Assembly: GCA_950022655.1 (NCBI GenBank)
Contig: OX465579.1
Span: forward strand, 17,025,088-17,089,087
Direction: 5' to 3'
DNA: 64,000 bases
DNA from: Alentia gelatinosa
Lineage: Eukaryota; Annelida; Polychaeta; Phyllodocida; Polynoidae
Position numbers and translations under genes: made by a program. The notes beneath the pieces were generated by a model. It saw nothing but the letters and a program-made list of their open reading frames with translations, did no database searches and was not told where the DNA came from. Shown here one piece after another: positions 33,887 to 47,666 of the stretch (positions within the stretch are counted from its first letter, which is position 1; each line of letters starts with the position of its first letter).

Positions 33887-35698
33887 TCCCTCAGTTCATT
33901 ATACAAGTGTTATATACCAATATGTAAGGGAGACTGAGGCGAAGATAGATCTGAAATTCACTTTCCAATACCTTAACCCTTTAAGAGCGGGTACCTATGG
34001 CAATAGCATGTGGTAAAGTGCGGTTACTAGTACTAATTCATACCGCCAGGGGACAAGCCTATTGTGATAGTTCTATAGTTTAGGACGTGATAGAATATAG
34101 AATCATTAATCTTATTGTCCATTTCACCCAAAATCATTACCTGTGTATTGCATCTATATTCTATGAGAATTTCATGATTATATAGCCAATATTTCCTATT
34201 TTATTCCACAAACACGAAGTTTTGCATATTTAAGAAAATGATGCCTTTCGGGATCACCCGCCCCAGCACGGTTGTTGCCATATGGCATCACCCGCCGTGT
34301 GTGGGTTAACTGGATCCGAAGTTATTAAACTTTGAATTATTAAATTATTTTCTATGAATATTTATTTCTCCAAAAGAAGATACACATAGCCGACTAACTA
34401 GATCTTATTATCCATGGTATATTTCCTGCTATTACACGACACAATGAATGATATGAAAGTAGTTTCGAGCCCGTAGGCTATCTCCTCGGACATAGTTTGG
34501 GTGTTACTATATTTTATGCCGTAGAAAGGGCCGGTGCCAGGTTATGTCATGGGGAATCATTTATTGTAGCATGAGGATTACAGGAATGCAGTATAACAAA
34601 AGAACTGCTGATTCTCGAACCATAGATTCACCATTTATCATCCAGCATATACAAAATACCCATTGAGGATGTATAGGGATTTAGTAAACCATTACCCATT
34701 GTTTAAAAACTATCGGATACCAGAAACATGGTATACAGATTAAAATCGAATGCATACTGCCGCAAAGCTATTGTATATGGGAAAATATTCCCATTTGCTA
34801 TAGAGCAAAAAACATAGTCCCTATTGATATATCCTTAAATATGGCAATTCCTGGGTTTAATTTATTGGGGAAGATGGATGATAAAAATCTCTTATTGTGG
34901 TTTTCGGCCGCCTGTACACAAAACCATCAGTTATTATCTACATCCTCCATTTCAGTTCTTTGTGACTACAATATATGCAAAATTAGGGGACATCCATAAA
35001 GTACGTATACATTGAGGGTAAAATCAATTTGGGAGGTTTCCATACGTTCCTTCTTGAAGCTTGTACACGTGCACAAGAGAGAGATTGGGGTGGGTTAATT
35101 TTTTCAAGAGTTTCGCATGCGTACTTTATGGATGTTTTTAATTTAATTTGGGCCAAAAATGGCACACATCTAGACACAATTCGTCGGAATACATCAACGT
35201 CCTTCCATATTATACGGGTACTGATTTGACAAAATTTGTTTATCTGTTTATTTCTCTGGAGATGACAAGGCATTCAATCTGTTCCAGGAATGCCAGTTTT
35301 CAATGTTTCCCCACTGACCCAGGTTAAACTTCAGCTTTCCCGTCATTCCTCGCTATAACGCGTATGTGATACGTAATCCCTGTATTACAATAACAAATAT
35401 TTCAGTGTCTTTACTGACCCTAACTGGCAATCCTGGTATACAATGAAACCCAGCAATGTTAAACTTCTGAAATGGTTATCTTTTTCAGAGTAAAACCATG
35501 CATGACTGTATTCTAATGCACCTGCCCTTTTCCGGTCTTATCAAGTCTCATTTAGAAGACTTCAATGAAACCAACATCTTATCCTTCGACAGATATTGAT
35601 TTATTAACCTTTTTATTTTCCTTTAATATTAGTTGTGTGTGAATTGGTTTGAGCTGTTGACACATGTCAGTGATTCGTTGTTTCTGTTTATTCAACAG
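33887..35698 (+). other. TRNAU1AP: TRNAU1AP intron 2, part downstream of the nested ORF
   Basis: Possible polyadenylation hexamers ATTAAA at 34324 and 34339 could end the nested transcript. Segments 34430-34540 and 34620-34850 have inverted partners at 45755-45870 and 47690-47885. A GATGCCAG hairpin repeat occurs at about 35286-35435. No further exon of the nested gene was recognised. Confidence 0.6.
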
Positions 35699-35798
35699 GG
35701 CCCTGGCTGGATATTGCTTTGTGGAGTTCCCCTCACCAGAAGCTGCCAACTACGCCATGTTGAGACTGAGCGGGAAAGTAGTCCCAGGAAGTAGTCCG
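35699..35798 (+). CDS. TRNAU1AP: TRNAU1AP exon 3
   Basis: 100 bases, completing Gly44. It encodes ALAGYCFVEFPSPEAANYAM (containing the RRM1 RNP1 strand) and ends at PGSSP in phase 0. The acceptor is TTATTCAACAG and the donor GTAATC, which is weaker than the others. Confidence 0.95.
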
Positions 35799-37343
35799 GT
35801 AATCCATTTTAATTATTCAATTGTTTTTTTGTAAAATTTTATTTCACTTCTGTTTAGTTTAACGGTTCTTCCAGTGAACAATATACGTAATGATTGTCAG
35901 TTCTTCTAATCCCCATATAAAGATAAACCGATTTTTGTTTTGTGATTCTTGGAGAAATTGGCTTATTAATTTTTGCCAAAGGGCGGCTTATAACCAGGCT
36001 TTTTCTAAAATTGATTAACTACGCAACCAAAACTCATGGCATATTTTCAGTAACGATGGATCTCGATTCAGTTCCTTCTTAATATGCATAATATTTGATT
36101 AAATTCTCGTAAACGACGAAGAATTATCCTTAATGGCGACAATGAACACATATTCCAAACATAGAGCTGTCAGTGTGCTATTACTTGACAATGAAAGGGG
36201 GCAGAAATTAATTAGCAGAGTTTAGGGATGGTTAGTGGTTGATGGATACATCACTGTTGTCTGTCACGTACATTCATGTGGGGAATGTCACGGACAAAGG
36301 GAGTCGTGCACATGTCACTGTCAGCATGGTTTTATATGTCTGACCCCACACGTCCACACGAATGGTTTGGTCAGCCGGCTGGTGTCCAGTGACAGCTGTA
36401 CTACATACAGCCTACTTATTGCTGGTACCCATCCCCAGACATGGCAATTTTCCACTTTTTTTCTAAGGAAAACCTTGTTTTCATTTCCAAGTTTTTTTTG
36501 TTTTTGTTTTTTTTTAAACTTGTTTTCATTTCCGAAATTCTGAGGAGACGTGGCATGTAGTGTACTAGTTGCAAAAAAAAAATTGTTTTCATATCCAGTT
36601 TATAAACCTTTTTTCTTGTGCAAAAGATAGTATACATTAAGGCTCGTTCACATAAATGTTACAGAGGTTCGAACCTGCGCACAGACCCTCAGCCTCATGC
36701 TGTGGCCGAAACTGATGTGTTTTCCCTGTTTTTATGGTCTCTCTGGGGCAGCAAATTCCACATGAAAAATATTTCCACTTTTTTTCATTGACGGGTTACG
36801 CATGAGGACAGTCTAGATCAATGGTACACTGGCAACCAGAGCAAAACAAAGTTAGCTCTAAGAGGGTTAAATCCAGAGTCCACCTTGACCCTTGGCTGGT
36901 TCCCATCTGTGTAGTAGTTAGACCTTTAGCCAGGAATACGCCATCTAGTGAATCTTGGCCACACTACAGGGTTGGAAATGTTTGTTACTCTCCTATCAGA
37001 GCTTTTGTACTGCTTGGAGAGTATATTATTTAATAACCTCAAAGCCAACTTACTATTTTCTTATTTCCTTTTGTGTGTAATTTTAAGAATAAAACCAGCA
37101 TAAATCTTGACTTCATTATCAATTTGTGACACTATGACTATGTCTTATGAGGTATTTCTGCTTTTAGAACCTAAATTGAACAACATTTCCTGGTTTGAGG
37201 CGAACACAGAAGGGAAACCGTGTGGGATTTAACCCGACCAACCCCTATATCGTAGCTCAGCGCAGACAGGGGTTGGTTGCCAATCTAGATCAATGGTAGC
37301 TCCTGGGATTTGACACCAGTCAGCGATAGTAGTCCGGATAATT

Positions 37344-37718
37344 AGTAGAAACCAAACAAGAGTTAGCCTTGTCAATGTTTATGCCACGATGGGCAGGTTG
37401 TGTATTACTACACAAGGCGTTAGCCGAGTTTAGTGAGTAACAGACCTGACCAGAGTGGTATGAACATTGACAAGGCTAACTCGAGTTCAGTTTCGTATTT
37501 ATCCTACCCCATCTCACCGATATACAGAGAATATTTGTAATTATCCATGTTAGTAGTTATCAATGCTGCCGGATCTACTTTCGTTTTCTCGTCCCTGATT
37601 GGTCCGTTTTTTTATTCACCTCGGTGCATAAATAACACTTTATCCAACGCTCCGTCAAATACATTGAGTCAATGTTAAACCTATGGCGTTTTTTATTAGG
37701 GGTAGGATAAGGACAATA
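37344..37718 (-). mobile_element. ~370-bp repeat, inverted relative to 55683-56054
   Basis: It shares 'gttagccttgtcaatgttta', 'catgttagtagttatcaatg', 'gccggatctactttcg', 'acactttatccaacgct' and 'attaggggtaggataa' with the complement of 55683-56054. Its first part is itself a hairpin (GTTAGCCTTGTCAATG and complement about 110 bases later). It is non-coding. Confidence 0.85.
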
Positions 37719-38836
37719 CACACACAATATAAGCCGACGAATCAGGGGAACCCCTTGTAAGCAGACACCCCACGTTAACGGACAGTTTTCAACCGAAACG
37801 GAAAGTTTCTCCTCGATTCGATGTTTATTTCAACTCAACTCATGATATATGAGTTGTTTGAGTTTCATTACTTTTGACAGTTACACCTTTTTTTTGAATC
37901 CCAAATGTGATTTCTCTATGTGACGTCACTAGGTTGAAGCAGAGAATAGTAAGCGCAAGCGCCACGAAAGATCTGCTGAGAGAGTGGGTGTCCAGGCCAT
38001 GTGCCAACATGGGTCTCCTTGCCTGTAACCCACATTATACCCCTGTATTTCAATGGGGAGGGTGTGTCCTACACCATGTATATGTATAGGCTTGCCATTA
38101 GTACATAGGGTTTACTGAGACTCTGTCCATGTTAGAAACTAAAGAATAGATTCATCTCAGCTGAAAAAAAAGAGAGGAAAAATGATGACCATTGTATGGT
38201 CAGAGAGAATGGATATATTGGAGACATTGTAGCCTGTCATAATGTTATGATTGATCTGACGTAAAAAGGGATCACGGTACATGTGTTTTTATTGTAACCT
38301 TAATAGCCGCTGGTCATACTTTAACCTCGCCATGTCAGGGGAAGGGAGAGAGAAAGAGGAGAGTTTGAGTTACGAGGTCCACAATTTTCTGTCTCAATGA
38401 CCTTCGAGATTTTGTATAATTGAATCAGTAAATGCGTAATGGAATGATTCCTTGCTATGAGAGGTTTTAAGTGTTATTCATTATGCAAATGAAATACTTT
38501 TAATAATTCGAGTTGATGGTCGGCATCACACATAAATCAGCAGGTTTCCGGTGAGTAGGTTATACCTTGAAACTGCCAATTTGATTTACTGATTTTATTA
38601 TACGAACTAACAGAAGGTGAATACCAATAACGCCCATTCCGCGTACGGTCAAGAAATGCACGATGAAGCTGCACTCCGCCTCCACTGCCCGGAGCTAGCC
38701 GTCAATCACCTTAATTAGACAGACGTATTCACCACCAACCCTTAGAACAATAGCCTCAACATGCATACATCTACAACCTTACCGACCAATTTTAATACGT
38801 CCCCATTGGGCTTTTACTATCAGACGTTACTATTGG

Positions 38837-38863
38837 TATATATATATATATATATATATATAT
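38837..38863 (+). repeat. (TA)n microsatellite
   Basis: About 13 TA units, followed by T-rich sequence. Confidence 0.9.
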
Positions 38864-39685
38864 GTCTTTGTTTTTTTGTGGGTTCTTTTAAGTTTTTTAA
38901 AGTTTTTTTTAAAAAGTTTTTATTCAATTCTACCTTAAGCAGATCTTCCATTGTGAAGCGGGTAGCAGATTCGCTTCAGTAGAAGATCTGCGTCAAATAG
39001 AATTGCTTCCATTGAATTTTCATGAGGTTTTACATCAAGCTTAGTTTATACAGATAAATCATATTGTAGTATGTCATCAAAATTTCTGAAATTGTTGAAC
39101 CTCTACCCTCATCTCCATCTTGTACGTGTTAGACTAATGGAGGTATGTTCGCAAATTGTTCATTTTTTTCTTACCCCAACCCCCGCCCCCGCGCCAAATG
39201 GGTACGTACTTTATTGATGGTGCCATATCAAATGTACTTTTATATCAGACGTGGTCCTAGAATGATAATCGAGAACCCTCATATGGTTATGATGTGACTC
39301 CTGAATGCGGCATTATGACTAAAAACCAGGCAGGACATCAATGAACTGATTTTAAAAATCGGATTTTTTTTTCATCAATAATCGTATAAAAATACACTAG
39401 AAGGAAAAGAAGGAAAGGGTCCTACGGACAAGGGTCTGACCCTTGTAATTTTCAAAAGAATCACCAAGACAAAAATTAATAATCTTAGGACATCAAAATC
39501 TCCAAATATATGTGCTGCCTATCTGTTAAGAACTGAGGCTGAAATACAAGAATGGGAACCCCAATCAAGAAAGAGAGAAAGGTAGTTAGTCATTTCTTAT
39601 AGTTCATATGAAAAAAGTTTTTTTTAAAAAGGGGGGAGAGAGTCTGACCACATGATACGGAATTTTAGGCCTAGAAAAAAGGGGC

Positions 39686-39960
39686 TGGGGAGTTAGCTCA
39701 GTGGTTAAGGCACTGGACTTGTAATTCAAAGGTTTTGGGTTTGAATCCCACTGCAGCCACTCTTCTCCTTCATCCCCAGCAGTGGTAGATTTACTTCTAT
39801 ATCAAAGGTCAATCCTTCTCATACCACGTCTCACCTCGGTAAATGTGTAGGGGAGAGATTTCGGCCTGAATTGATCTCGTGGGTTTGATCACCACCCTTG
39901 TGGTCTTAAACCAGCGAGAAAAAGCCGAGCCAGGAGTTAGTCCCTATACACCCTCAGGGT
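39686..39960 (+). mobile_element. tRNA-derived SINE, copy 1
   Basis: The head is tRNA-like: 'gttagctcagtggttaa' (box A) and 'gggtttgaatccc' (box B), with an anticodon-like loop CTTGTAA. The acceptor ends do not pair, so it is not a functional tRNA gene. The body 'cctcggtaaatgtgtagg' recurs at 49640-49700 and in reverse at 43880-43940. Confidence 0.8.
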
Positions 39961-40583
39961 CAGCTGGGACATTAAATAAGTATGGCGGGAATAAAGATGA
40001 GCAAATGTACTATAATAGAAAGAGACAATAAACACTTCTGCTAATAAAAAAAAATTAAAAAGTTACCAGGGAAGTGCATCATGAGTTTTGTGTAGAAATA
40101 TATGGGTAACATATCCACAAAAACAAATTTCTAAATAGGGGGGATTTTTAGAGAACGAGGCGAAAGCACGTCTGTCATCAACCGATGCTACCTTGAAAAT
40201 GACAATTACTCATCATATCCAAACCGTTGCTATGCGATCTCCAGGTAAATGGTGTCATAAAGAACACCAAGCATAACAACCACCCTTCACAACAGTGACA
40301 TCACACAGTTGTGGGCACTATCTGAGGCTATATTTAGACCAGTGGTTTACAGGTTAGTGGCACTGTCACAAATTGACAGAGGAGGGTGGGCGGTCAAGGT
40401 TTCATCTGAATCAGACTCTTTGGGCATCTTAGAGTTTGGCTGTATCAAGGAATATGACATTGTCACATTTAGGGAAGATCCTGAGACAGTAGATTCCTAA
40501 ACTTTATTAAAGTTTAATAAAGTCAAAAAATGAGAGAAAGCAACACAAGCAGGGAACAACAAATAGTGTACACCTGGTTGAGT

Positions 40584-40614
<31 letters not shown>

Positions 40615-42795
40615 GTACTGGAAGACTTTCAGCTGACCCGCAGAAGAGTGTCCCTAGTCCGGTTTAAAAAGAAGAAAAAATAGGGTGAGAAGAGAATCCG
40701 ACCACAATACGGAAGGTAAGATCTAGAAAAGGGCAGAAAGCAAACACAAGCAAGGTGGATTTGAACATGATCAAACGTACTGATAAATTTACTGTAAGAA
40801 AATGAGACAATATAAACACTTCTGATGAATAAAAAAAAATTAAAAAAATTAAAAACTATAAATTTTTTTTAAAAACTATAAAAATTAAACAACAAAAACC
40901 CTGGGCAGTGCATCATGAGTTTGGTGTAGAAGTATGCGGGTAACACTCCCACTGATTAATGATGCTGGCCCGGCGGCCTGTTTCAGTATAATGAGGCTGC
41001 AGAGTGCTCAGGTGGTTTGCCAGTGTTTCTGAGGTCGCCACCACGCTCAGCATACGTGCCCGCGGCGTCGACACGGGCACGTGCGGCTCTTACCGCTATG
41101 TCTCTAATGAGCGAGTGTGGGTTTTACCGCTATGTCTGTAATGAACGCGCCCATCAAATTTAATGTCTTCTCGCCCATCTCGGCATTTATACGTGTGAAT
41201 TAAGTTTATCACCTACACATGCATATCTTTAGTCAATGAGACGGTCCTAAGTCAATGAGACAGCTATTTTGATTGGGAATTGGGCAGCTATGTATGTATG
41301 TGTGTGTGTTTGGGGGGGGGGGGGGGGGGGTAATTTGGTATTTTCCCACCAGAGCACAATACCGCCCACCAAACGAGTAGCCAGGGGCAGTTTTTAGTTT
41401 CCTCCATAGTCCAAGGATGCACGTTTGCCGCCAATTCACAAATATCCGAAATTTCGAGATTTAAATGAGAATGATATAAAACATGAAAATAGCTTAAAAC
41501 ATGAAAATTACACAATAATTCCATAATGGCAACGCCTGCCTATTTCTCAATCAAGGGCTCAGCAGTGTGAGGCCATATCTGTGAGAGGAAGCGTGAGACC
41601 TGCAGTGTTTCACTCCCTTGTGCACATTGTTGTTAGAACACAATGTTCACAGAAAATTATGTATGTGAGCTGACACTAAAGATATTAAAAATGTCTAAAT
41701 CAATTCTGGGATCCTCAAATGAAGAGTGTAATCAAGAAAAATTTGAGCATACACAATGATATGATAATTATTTAAAATTTATTTTTAGAACCACTTTCTT
41801 ATTTATAGTCGTTGTCAGATGGAACAGTTTGAAATGTACCATGTTTCATCAATCCCAGAGATTGATACCTAAGAGATTCATTCATAAACATTTATATATG
41901 AACAAAACATTGGGAACTGCCACCCACTGTGAAAGTGCCCCGGTGATCGGTCAACTAGAGTCACATGGTATAAGACTATAAAAAGTAGTTTGAAGCCAGT
42001 CCAACTCTAAACTCCCCGTAATGACAGATTTCAGCTTCAGATTATGACAATTGTACTTTTATTCCGTTCTGGTCGACGTTTCGGGGGATGAGCGCCTTAC
42101 TCAAGACAGGAATCCATAAAATACTATAAAAGGTGCGACAGTTCAGACTGCAACCTTCTTCGCGGTAGCTGCTACCCCAGTGCAGTTCAGGTGTACGGAA
42201 ATAGGCATATATTTATCACCAAAATTATACTTCCTTTTTATTAGTCCTGACTTTCATCCGTTTAGTAATACTCCACAACAAATAAGGTTGATTCAATAAC
42301 TCTTGATATAATGAAGGTATCATGAAACGGTGTCCGAATGTTTTCTTGCTTCTAGATCCTTCTCAAATCGGTATTTTCTATGTGCCGATAAGCACGGCAG
42401 ATAACGTGTCACCTCTGTTAGAGTCAAACCTATTACGCAGTAGTTGACCCTCATAGAAATGGCAGTCTTCCTCTTTTCCAAGGAAATCCTTGTCTTCATT
42501 TTCTGTTTATGGAATTTCGTTTTCTTGTATAAAACAAAGAAAATAAATTGTGTCTCATTCTTGCCAATAAACAGTGGTCCAAATATCCCCACACACCACA
42601 GCCTCATTCCATGGCCAATAACGATGTGCTTTCCATGTTTTCCCAGTCTCTCTGAGGCAGTAAGAAAAATATTTCTTAGGTTTTTCATGACCCCAACTGA
42701 GATCCCTGCTCTCATCTTGTCTTTAATTCCTCGATTGAGGCTGATTTATGCTACTACGCCACCCTGTGGCGATCGCTGTCGGGACCCCTGTATAG

Positions 42796-43143
42796 AGAGA
42801 GTCTAATTGCAGGGACACATGCAGGGGGTGTGGCCAAACACAGGGAACAATACACCATGTCCTAAACCAATGCACAACCCTCCACCCAACGGACGCCACC
42901 AAGACATACCTAAACCAGGCTTTTGACCACAACATACAAACCTTAAAAAATATAGCAAAAGAAGCGACCAGGATAGAGGAAATACTAAAGGCTAACTCAC
43001 AAACACAAACAACCACACATAGAACACAAATAGCACAGCTCGCCACTGACACAAGTATGGGCTTGAGCGACCTGGCAATCCAGGAAAGTGCAAGTGCCGT
43101 GTTGGATTGGCAGCCACTTCCGTCTCCACTCTCTTCCAACTGA
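42796..43143 (+). pseudogene. LINE reverse-transcriptase C-terminal remnant
   Basis: An open frame of 115 codons ends at TGA 43141-43143. Near its start it has CRGCGQTQGTIHHVLNQC, the Cys-X2-Cys...His-X4-Cys arrangement found at the C-terminus of many non-LTR retrotransposon polymerases. The upstream frame is closed by a stop at 42793 and no polymerase core is present, so it is a 5'-truncated dead copy. A signal-like AATAAA follows near 43270. Confidence 0.6.
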
Positions 43144-43819
43144 GAAGTTGGTGTGGTCAAGTGCAGTCCTTGCCCATGAATTCTCACTCTCAGACCAAGC
43201 AACTTTGTTCTACATGGCTTCTGAGAGCCAAAATATTTACTAAGGACTATTCATGGCTCACAATATTGATAATAAAGTCTATCTTTTTGGTAATCTTATT
43301 CAAAATATACACATAAGGAAATAAGAACGTGGAAACATTGCTTTAAGCGTAGGAAATGACACACTCTCCAAACATAGGTCCAGGGGCCTGTTGGATAACC
43401 TAAGACCCTTTTCTGTATCTTGTACAATGGTTATCGTTTGATAATATTTAAGTTTGTTCACTAAGACAGTCTCAGGTGTCCATAAGGTCGTCCATAAGTT
43501 TAGAATAAAGTTGACCCACATCGTCCCTGGATCTCCATGGTGTACAGAAAAGGGTTTTTATGTCCGATCTTAGATTATTCAATGGGCCCCAGGTCATATT
43601 AAAGATCTCCAGGGAAAGTAAAAATACACTGAAAGCCAGAAGGTTGAGATGGCCAACCACACCAGGGGTGGTTGTTTTTGTGGATCGCAGAATAGCGATC
43701 CAAGGTCGAAATCGTTGCACCAGATTTTCTGTGGATCATATCATAACTATGTCGCCATCTATATTCAATTAAAAATCTAATGAACCTTTCACCTACAACA
43801 CTGAAAATCGAGTGTCTGT

Positions 43820-44098
43820 TTGTTTTGGTTGTTTACTGTACAATTTTTTCAATTAGACTTACTTTGGGTTTGACCGAATCTATGAGATGAATGTAGGTAG
43901 AGATCTCACCCCTACACATTTACCAAGGTGAGAGTTCTTTTACTTCCCACACCACATAGACATGGTATGAGAAGGATTGGCCTTTGATATAGCAAAAAAT
44001 CTACCACTGCTGGGGGTGAAGGAGACAAGTGGCTGCAGTAGGACTCAAATTAACAAAGTCCAGTGCTCTTTACCACTGAGCTACCTCCCCACCCCGAG
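43820..44098 (-). mobile_element. tRNA-derived SINE, copy 2 (reverse)
   Basis: Reading the minus strand, the head 'ggtagctcagtggtaaag' (44090-44070) is followed by box B 'tttgagtcc', the shared body, and an AAAC-rich tail near 43815-43835. Same family as 39686-39960. Confidence 0.8.
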
Positions 44099-46234
44099 TG
44101 TCGCTCTGGACGCCAGTGTATGTTGGCTACTGCACTCACAAGTGTGACAGATCGCCAGTCCCTGATACGTGTCTATGATGTAGGAATCTTGTTCTGGGTC
44201 TGTCAACAAGAGACCCGACATCTGTTTACCTATGGAACTAGGGCAGCTTCCAGTTAGAATCCCAAATATTGGTAAGATGTGAAGTGCAATAAATTAAGCA
44301 TGGATTTGTACTAAATTCAGTTGGATGTGTGGCTTTCGGTTAAGCCTGAAAATAAGGTGGGACTCTTTGTCTTTTGTCCAGAATGAGTAGATGTTATTAG
44401 TAATTTGATAATTCATTCACTGGATCCTTGTACGTTCAGCAATCAAATTGCAGGTTTCTTGACAACACTCAGTCAGACATAAAAAAAGAGAGAAATTATA
44501 GGGCCTACGTTTATGTATTTAACAGTTAATATATAATTTGCTTTCATTTATAATTGATGTTTTAATCTGAAACTCGCCATGATGCTGGGAAGTAACCCAC
44601 CTCTTTATTTGTCAATACTCTATTAAAATCTGTCCAAAACATCAAAACTTCAAAAATCTGCTTTATATATAATTCTAGAATATCTACTTTGGAGGGCGAA
44701 GAATTTGTTTTTGTTATGCAGCTTTTATTTGAGTCAAAAATCGTATAATATATCCATATTAGAGTCGTATAATCGTGTGAAAACTCACTACATTTTATAG
44801 GAGCACGGATAAGTAAAACAAGGTAATAGCGAAACTTCCTGCTGTTCTATTTGTGACTCATAGAGCTTACACTAGTATATTCACAAATAGTTTTGGCGTT
44901 TCATGTGAAAGGTACAAATCAGTGTGAAGAATATATTAGATCTCTGTGATACAGTCTGCCATAAATACTTCCCAGGCCATATCAGGACGTGACACGAATC
45001 TTTTTTGGGTGCAGCAAAAGGTCAAATTTAGACTGGCCTCAGTCCCTGTATCCTACCCCTCCACCCTTTCTGAGTGACACAGGGACTGGTCTCATCCGTA
45101 ATCAGCCATGTAGACTGACGAAATTTTGCACCACACTCCCCAAACAGAGGTCTGGATACTGGTCAGGATATCTGCTGGGAGATTGACACCCTCTCACTTT
45201 GATCTCAATCGAGACATAGTCAGGAGTAGATGAAATATATTGTTATGACAACACAGGCGGCCAGGGAACTGGAGGAGGGGAGGGGGAGGGGTAGAGGGAG
45301 GTATAGGGTTACAGGGAATGGCTTGGGGTCATAAACAGGAGATTCTGGTCAGAGTGGACAAGTCTTTGATTCATGGGCCAGTCAGAGAAGGACACATGCT
45401 ATAATGAATTGTATTCCGATTTTCTTTAATCATTTAATGAATGTTTATAATCAAAGACTTGAGCAAGTCTAGGTCAAATTTTACGTTTGCATGTGACTTA
45501 TCAAACCACATGGCCCAGAGTCACTGTTTCCAGAAGAAGATTATTGTATTCTAGTTTTGTTAATTCTTTCTGTAACAGAGATGGCAGCATCCCATGGAAA
45601 TCCACTTAAACCACTTAAACCCCACAATAGTTTTGATAAAATTCATTCATAATTGGTCTCGCCACCTTGTGTTTCCTTTGGTGTCGGTGTCAAGATGGCC
45701 ACCTTCATAACACAATGACTATAATTTCCTACAGAAAAGGTTTCTCCTTGATATAACCTGGCCCCGGCCTTTTCTACGACATTAAACATAGTAACACCCA
45801 AACTATGTCCTAGAAAGTAGCCTACGGGCTCTAAATTACTTTCATTTCACTCATTGTGCAGTGTAATAGAGATAAATATACCATCCATAATTTTCATTTT
45901 CATTGTCTTTCTTTTCTTTTTTTCTTTTTACTTAAGAAGTGTTATTGCCATATCTCATTAATCAAAATAATTTTCAATGTCAGTCTTTTATTTTATATGA
46001 TGACGAATAAAGAGGAATAAGGTAACTGAAAGTAAATGACCGAACATGAATCATTCGTGACAGGATATTATCAGAAAATATGACCAGGGAACTCATCTAC
46101 TTTAAATATAATTGGCATCTTTGGTACTTGTTTCCACTTATTTGAATTCATTGTGAATGTTGTAGAGCCATCCCATATTGATATTAGGCAAAACGTATCA
46201 AGTTAATAGACACTTGTTTGTATTCTCTTTGCAG

Positions 46235-46287
46235 GCCAAGCGGTTCAAATTGAATCATGCCAGTTATGGAAAGGAACATCTACTTGT
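46235..46287 (+). CDS. TRNAU1AP: TRNAU1AP exon 4
   Basis: 53 bases encoding AKRFKLNHASYGKEHLL, which closes RRM1; the human counterpart begins AKRFKLNY. The acceptor is CTCTTTGCAG and the donor GTGAGT, phase 2. Confidence 0.94.
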
Positions 46288-46974
46288 GTGAGTAATCACA
46301 ATAAACTATCCTAGACATGGCTCTTTTTCTCGATGATTTTACGGAATAAAATCCTATATAGTAAAATTGAAAAAAAACCACTCATATATTTGCCTATACT
46401 TGTCTTACTCTCCCTATCGCAAAGGAAATGAATAGTTTTGGGGCTAATTTTCTTTAAATCCAAGGAAATCAGATCATAACTCTGATAACTGATGACTCTT
46501 AAAGGCATATCAGACAATTTGGCGTGAAACTCAAAACTCGTGTAATTTTTCTGAAAATTGAATACAATAGTCTCTAAGTATTGTAGAGTACATATTTGAC
46601 TTAAAAATCGTGGGTCACCATGCTAGATTTTGATTTAGAGATCAATATTATGATCAGTTTATATTAGAATATATAGAGATTCTGAAAATTTATTTTTCAC
46701 ATATAAAACCCATGTCATTTTCCTCAAACTTTCATAGAATATAGTATATGTATAGTACTACTTATTTAGGTTTTAAAAATCATAGGACACCATCCTTGTT
46801 TTTGAAAGAATTAAAGAAAACCATATATATAAAGCCAATGAAAATGGGCCTTTTCTTGGTCCCTCAATAAAAGTCATACAGAAATGGTACAGAAATGACG
46901 AATACATCAGAATAAAGAATACGTTGTTTATTGTTTACTTAGTCAAACACAGTAAATAGCCTCTGGCGGCTCAG

Positions 46975-47108
46975 CAATACACAATATTACCATGATTTCG
47001 ATCTGAGTGGCCGTATTCTCCGCGTAGTTGACGAGTATTGCGTAGCATCAACTACAAGGAGAATACAGCCACACAGATCGAAAGTATGGTAATGTTGTAT
47101 TTATTACT
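46975..47108. repeat. Variable-stem hairpin element, copy a
   Basis: The stem 'attaccatgatttcgatctg' pairs with 'cagatcgaaagtatggtaat'; an inner stem 'gtagttgac' pairs with 'atcaactac'. It is bordered by 'ttattac'. A near-identical copy is at 53622-53790. Confidence 0.78.
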
Positions 47109-47508
47109 CACTTATTTTTAGATTTAAGCAATAAATATGATCGTTAGAAAACTTTTCAACGTAATTAAGAAGTTATGTTTGGGACTACTTTCATCTCAAA
47201 ATTCTGTATCCTCCTAGGAGGGTACGGAGCTCCGTATCCGCCTCAGTAGCGATCTGTAATCTCCATAGGTTTAGTATGGAGACTCCGTATCAGGTGGGTA
47301 ATAAATGGCAATAGTCACAACGAGAATAACACAGTTATAGGCACTTCAGCGGCTCCGGCTGGGCCATCGCTCAGTGCTCCCTGACTCCCTTACGGGGCTG
47401 TTCGCAGTCCGCCTTCTCTCTGGTAATCTCCATAAGGGGGTTTCCAGGTGTCCGGAGCCTGGTCTGAGACCTGACTGACTCCCGGAGGGTGTCCTGAGAC
47501 TTATATAG

Positions 47509-47666
47509 ACAATAATCGATGGTTATGTGGACATGCGGCCGTAAACCACGAGAAGTTGTCGCGTAGTAAGACACGAGCGCTAGCGAACGTGTTACGACGT
47601 CAACCTCGAGTGGTGTACAGAGCCGTCTCTCCACATAACCATCGTTTGTTGCATTTATTACCCGTC
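47509..47666. repeat. Variable-stem hairpin element, copy d
   Basis: The outer stem 'cgatggttatgtgga' pairs with 'ccacataaccatcg'; inside, 'gaagttgtcgcgtagtaa' faces 'ttacgacgtcaac'. It is bordered by 'gcatttattaccc'. It has the same layout as copies a-c but a different outer stem. Confidence 0.7.

Larger units (their letters stand above)
35799..46234 (+). other. TRNAU1AP: TRNAU1AP intron 3
   Basis: 10.4 kb with no TRNAU1AP exon. Contents: one arm of a long inverted repeat (37344-37718), repeat fragments (37740-37800, 37950-38000), a (TA)n tract (38837-38863), a SINE (39686-39960), a dispersed repeat at 40140-40500 with a direct relative at 48680-49200, GT/poly-G tracts (40582-40615, 41312-41330), a LINE remnant (42796-43143) and a reverse SINE (43820-44098). 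Confidence 0.8.

Noticed and set aside
39686..39762. Functional tRNA gene (anticodon TGT)
   Set aside because: The acceptor and D stems do not pair properly and the same head is followed by a shared SINE body, so it is tRNA-derived rather than a tRNA gene.
42723..43202. 159-residue minus-strand ORF with hydrophobic, Cys-rich segments
   Set aside because: It is antisense to the LINE C-terminal remnant, whose plus-strand frame has the expected Cys/His pattern.
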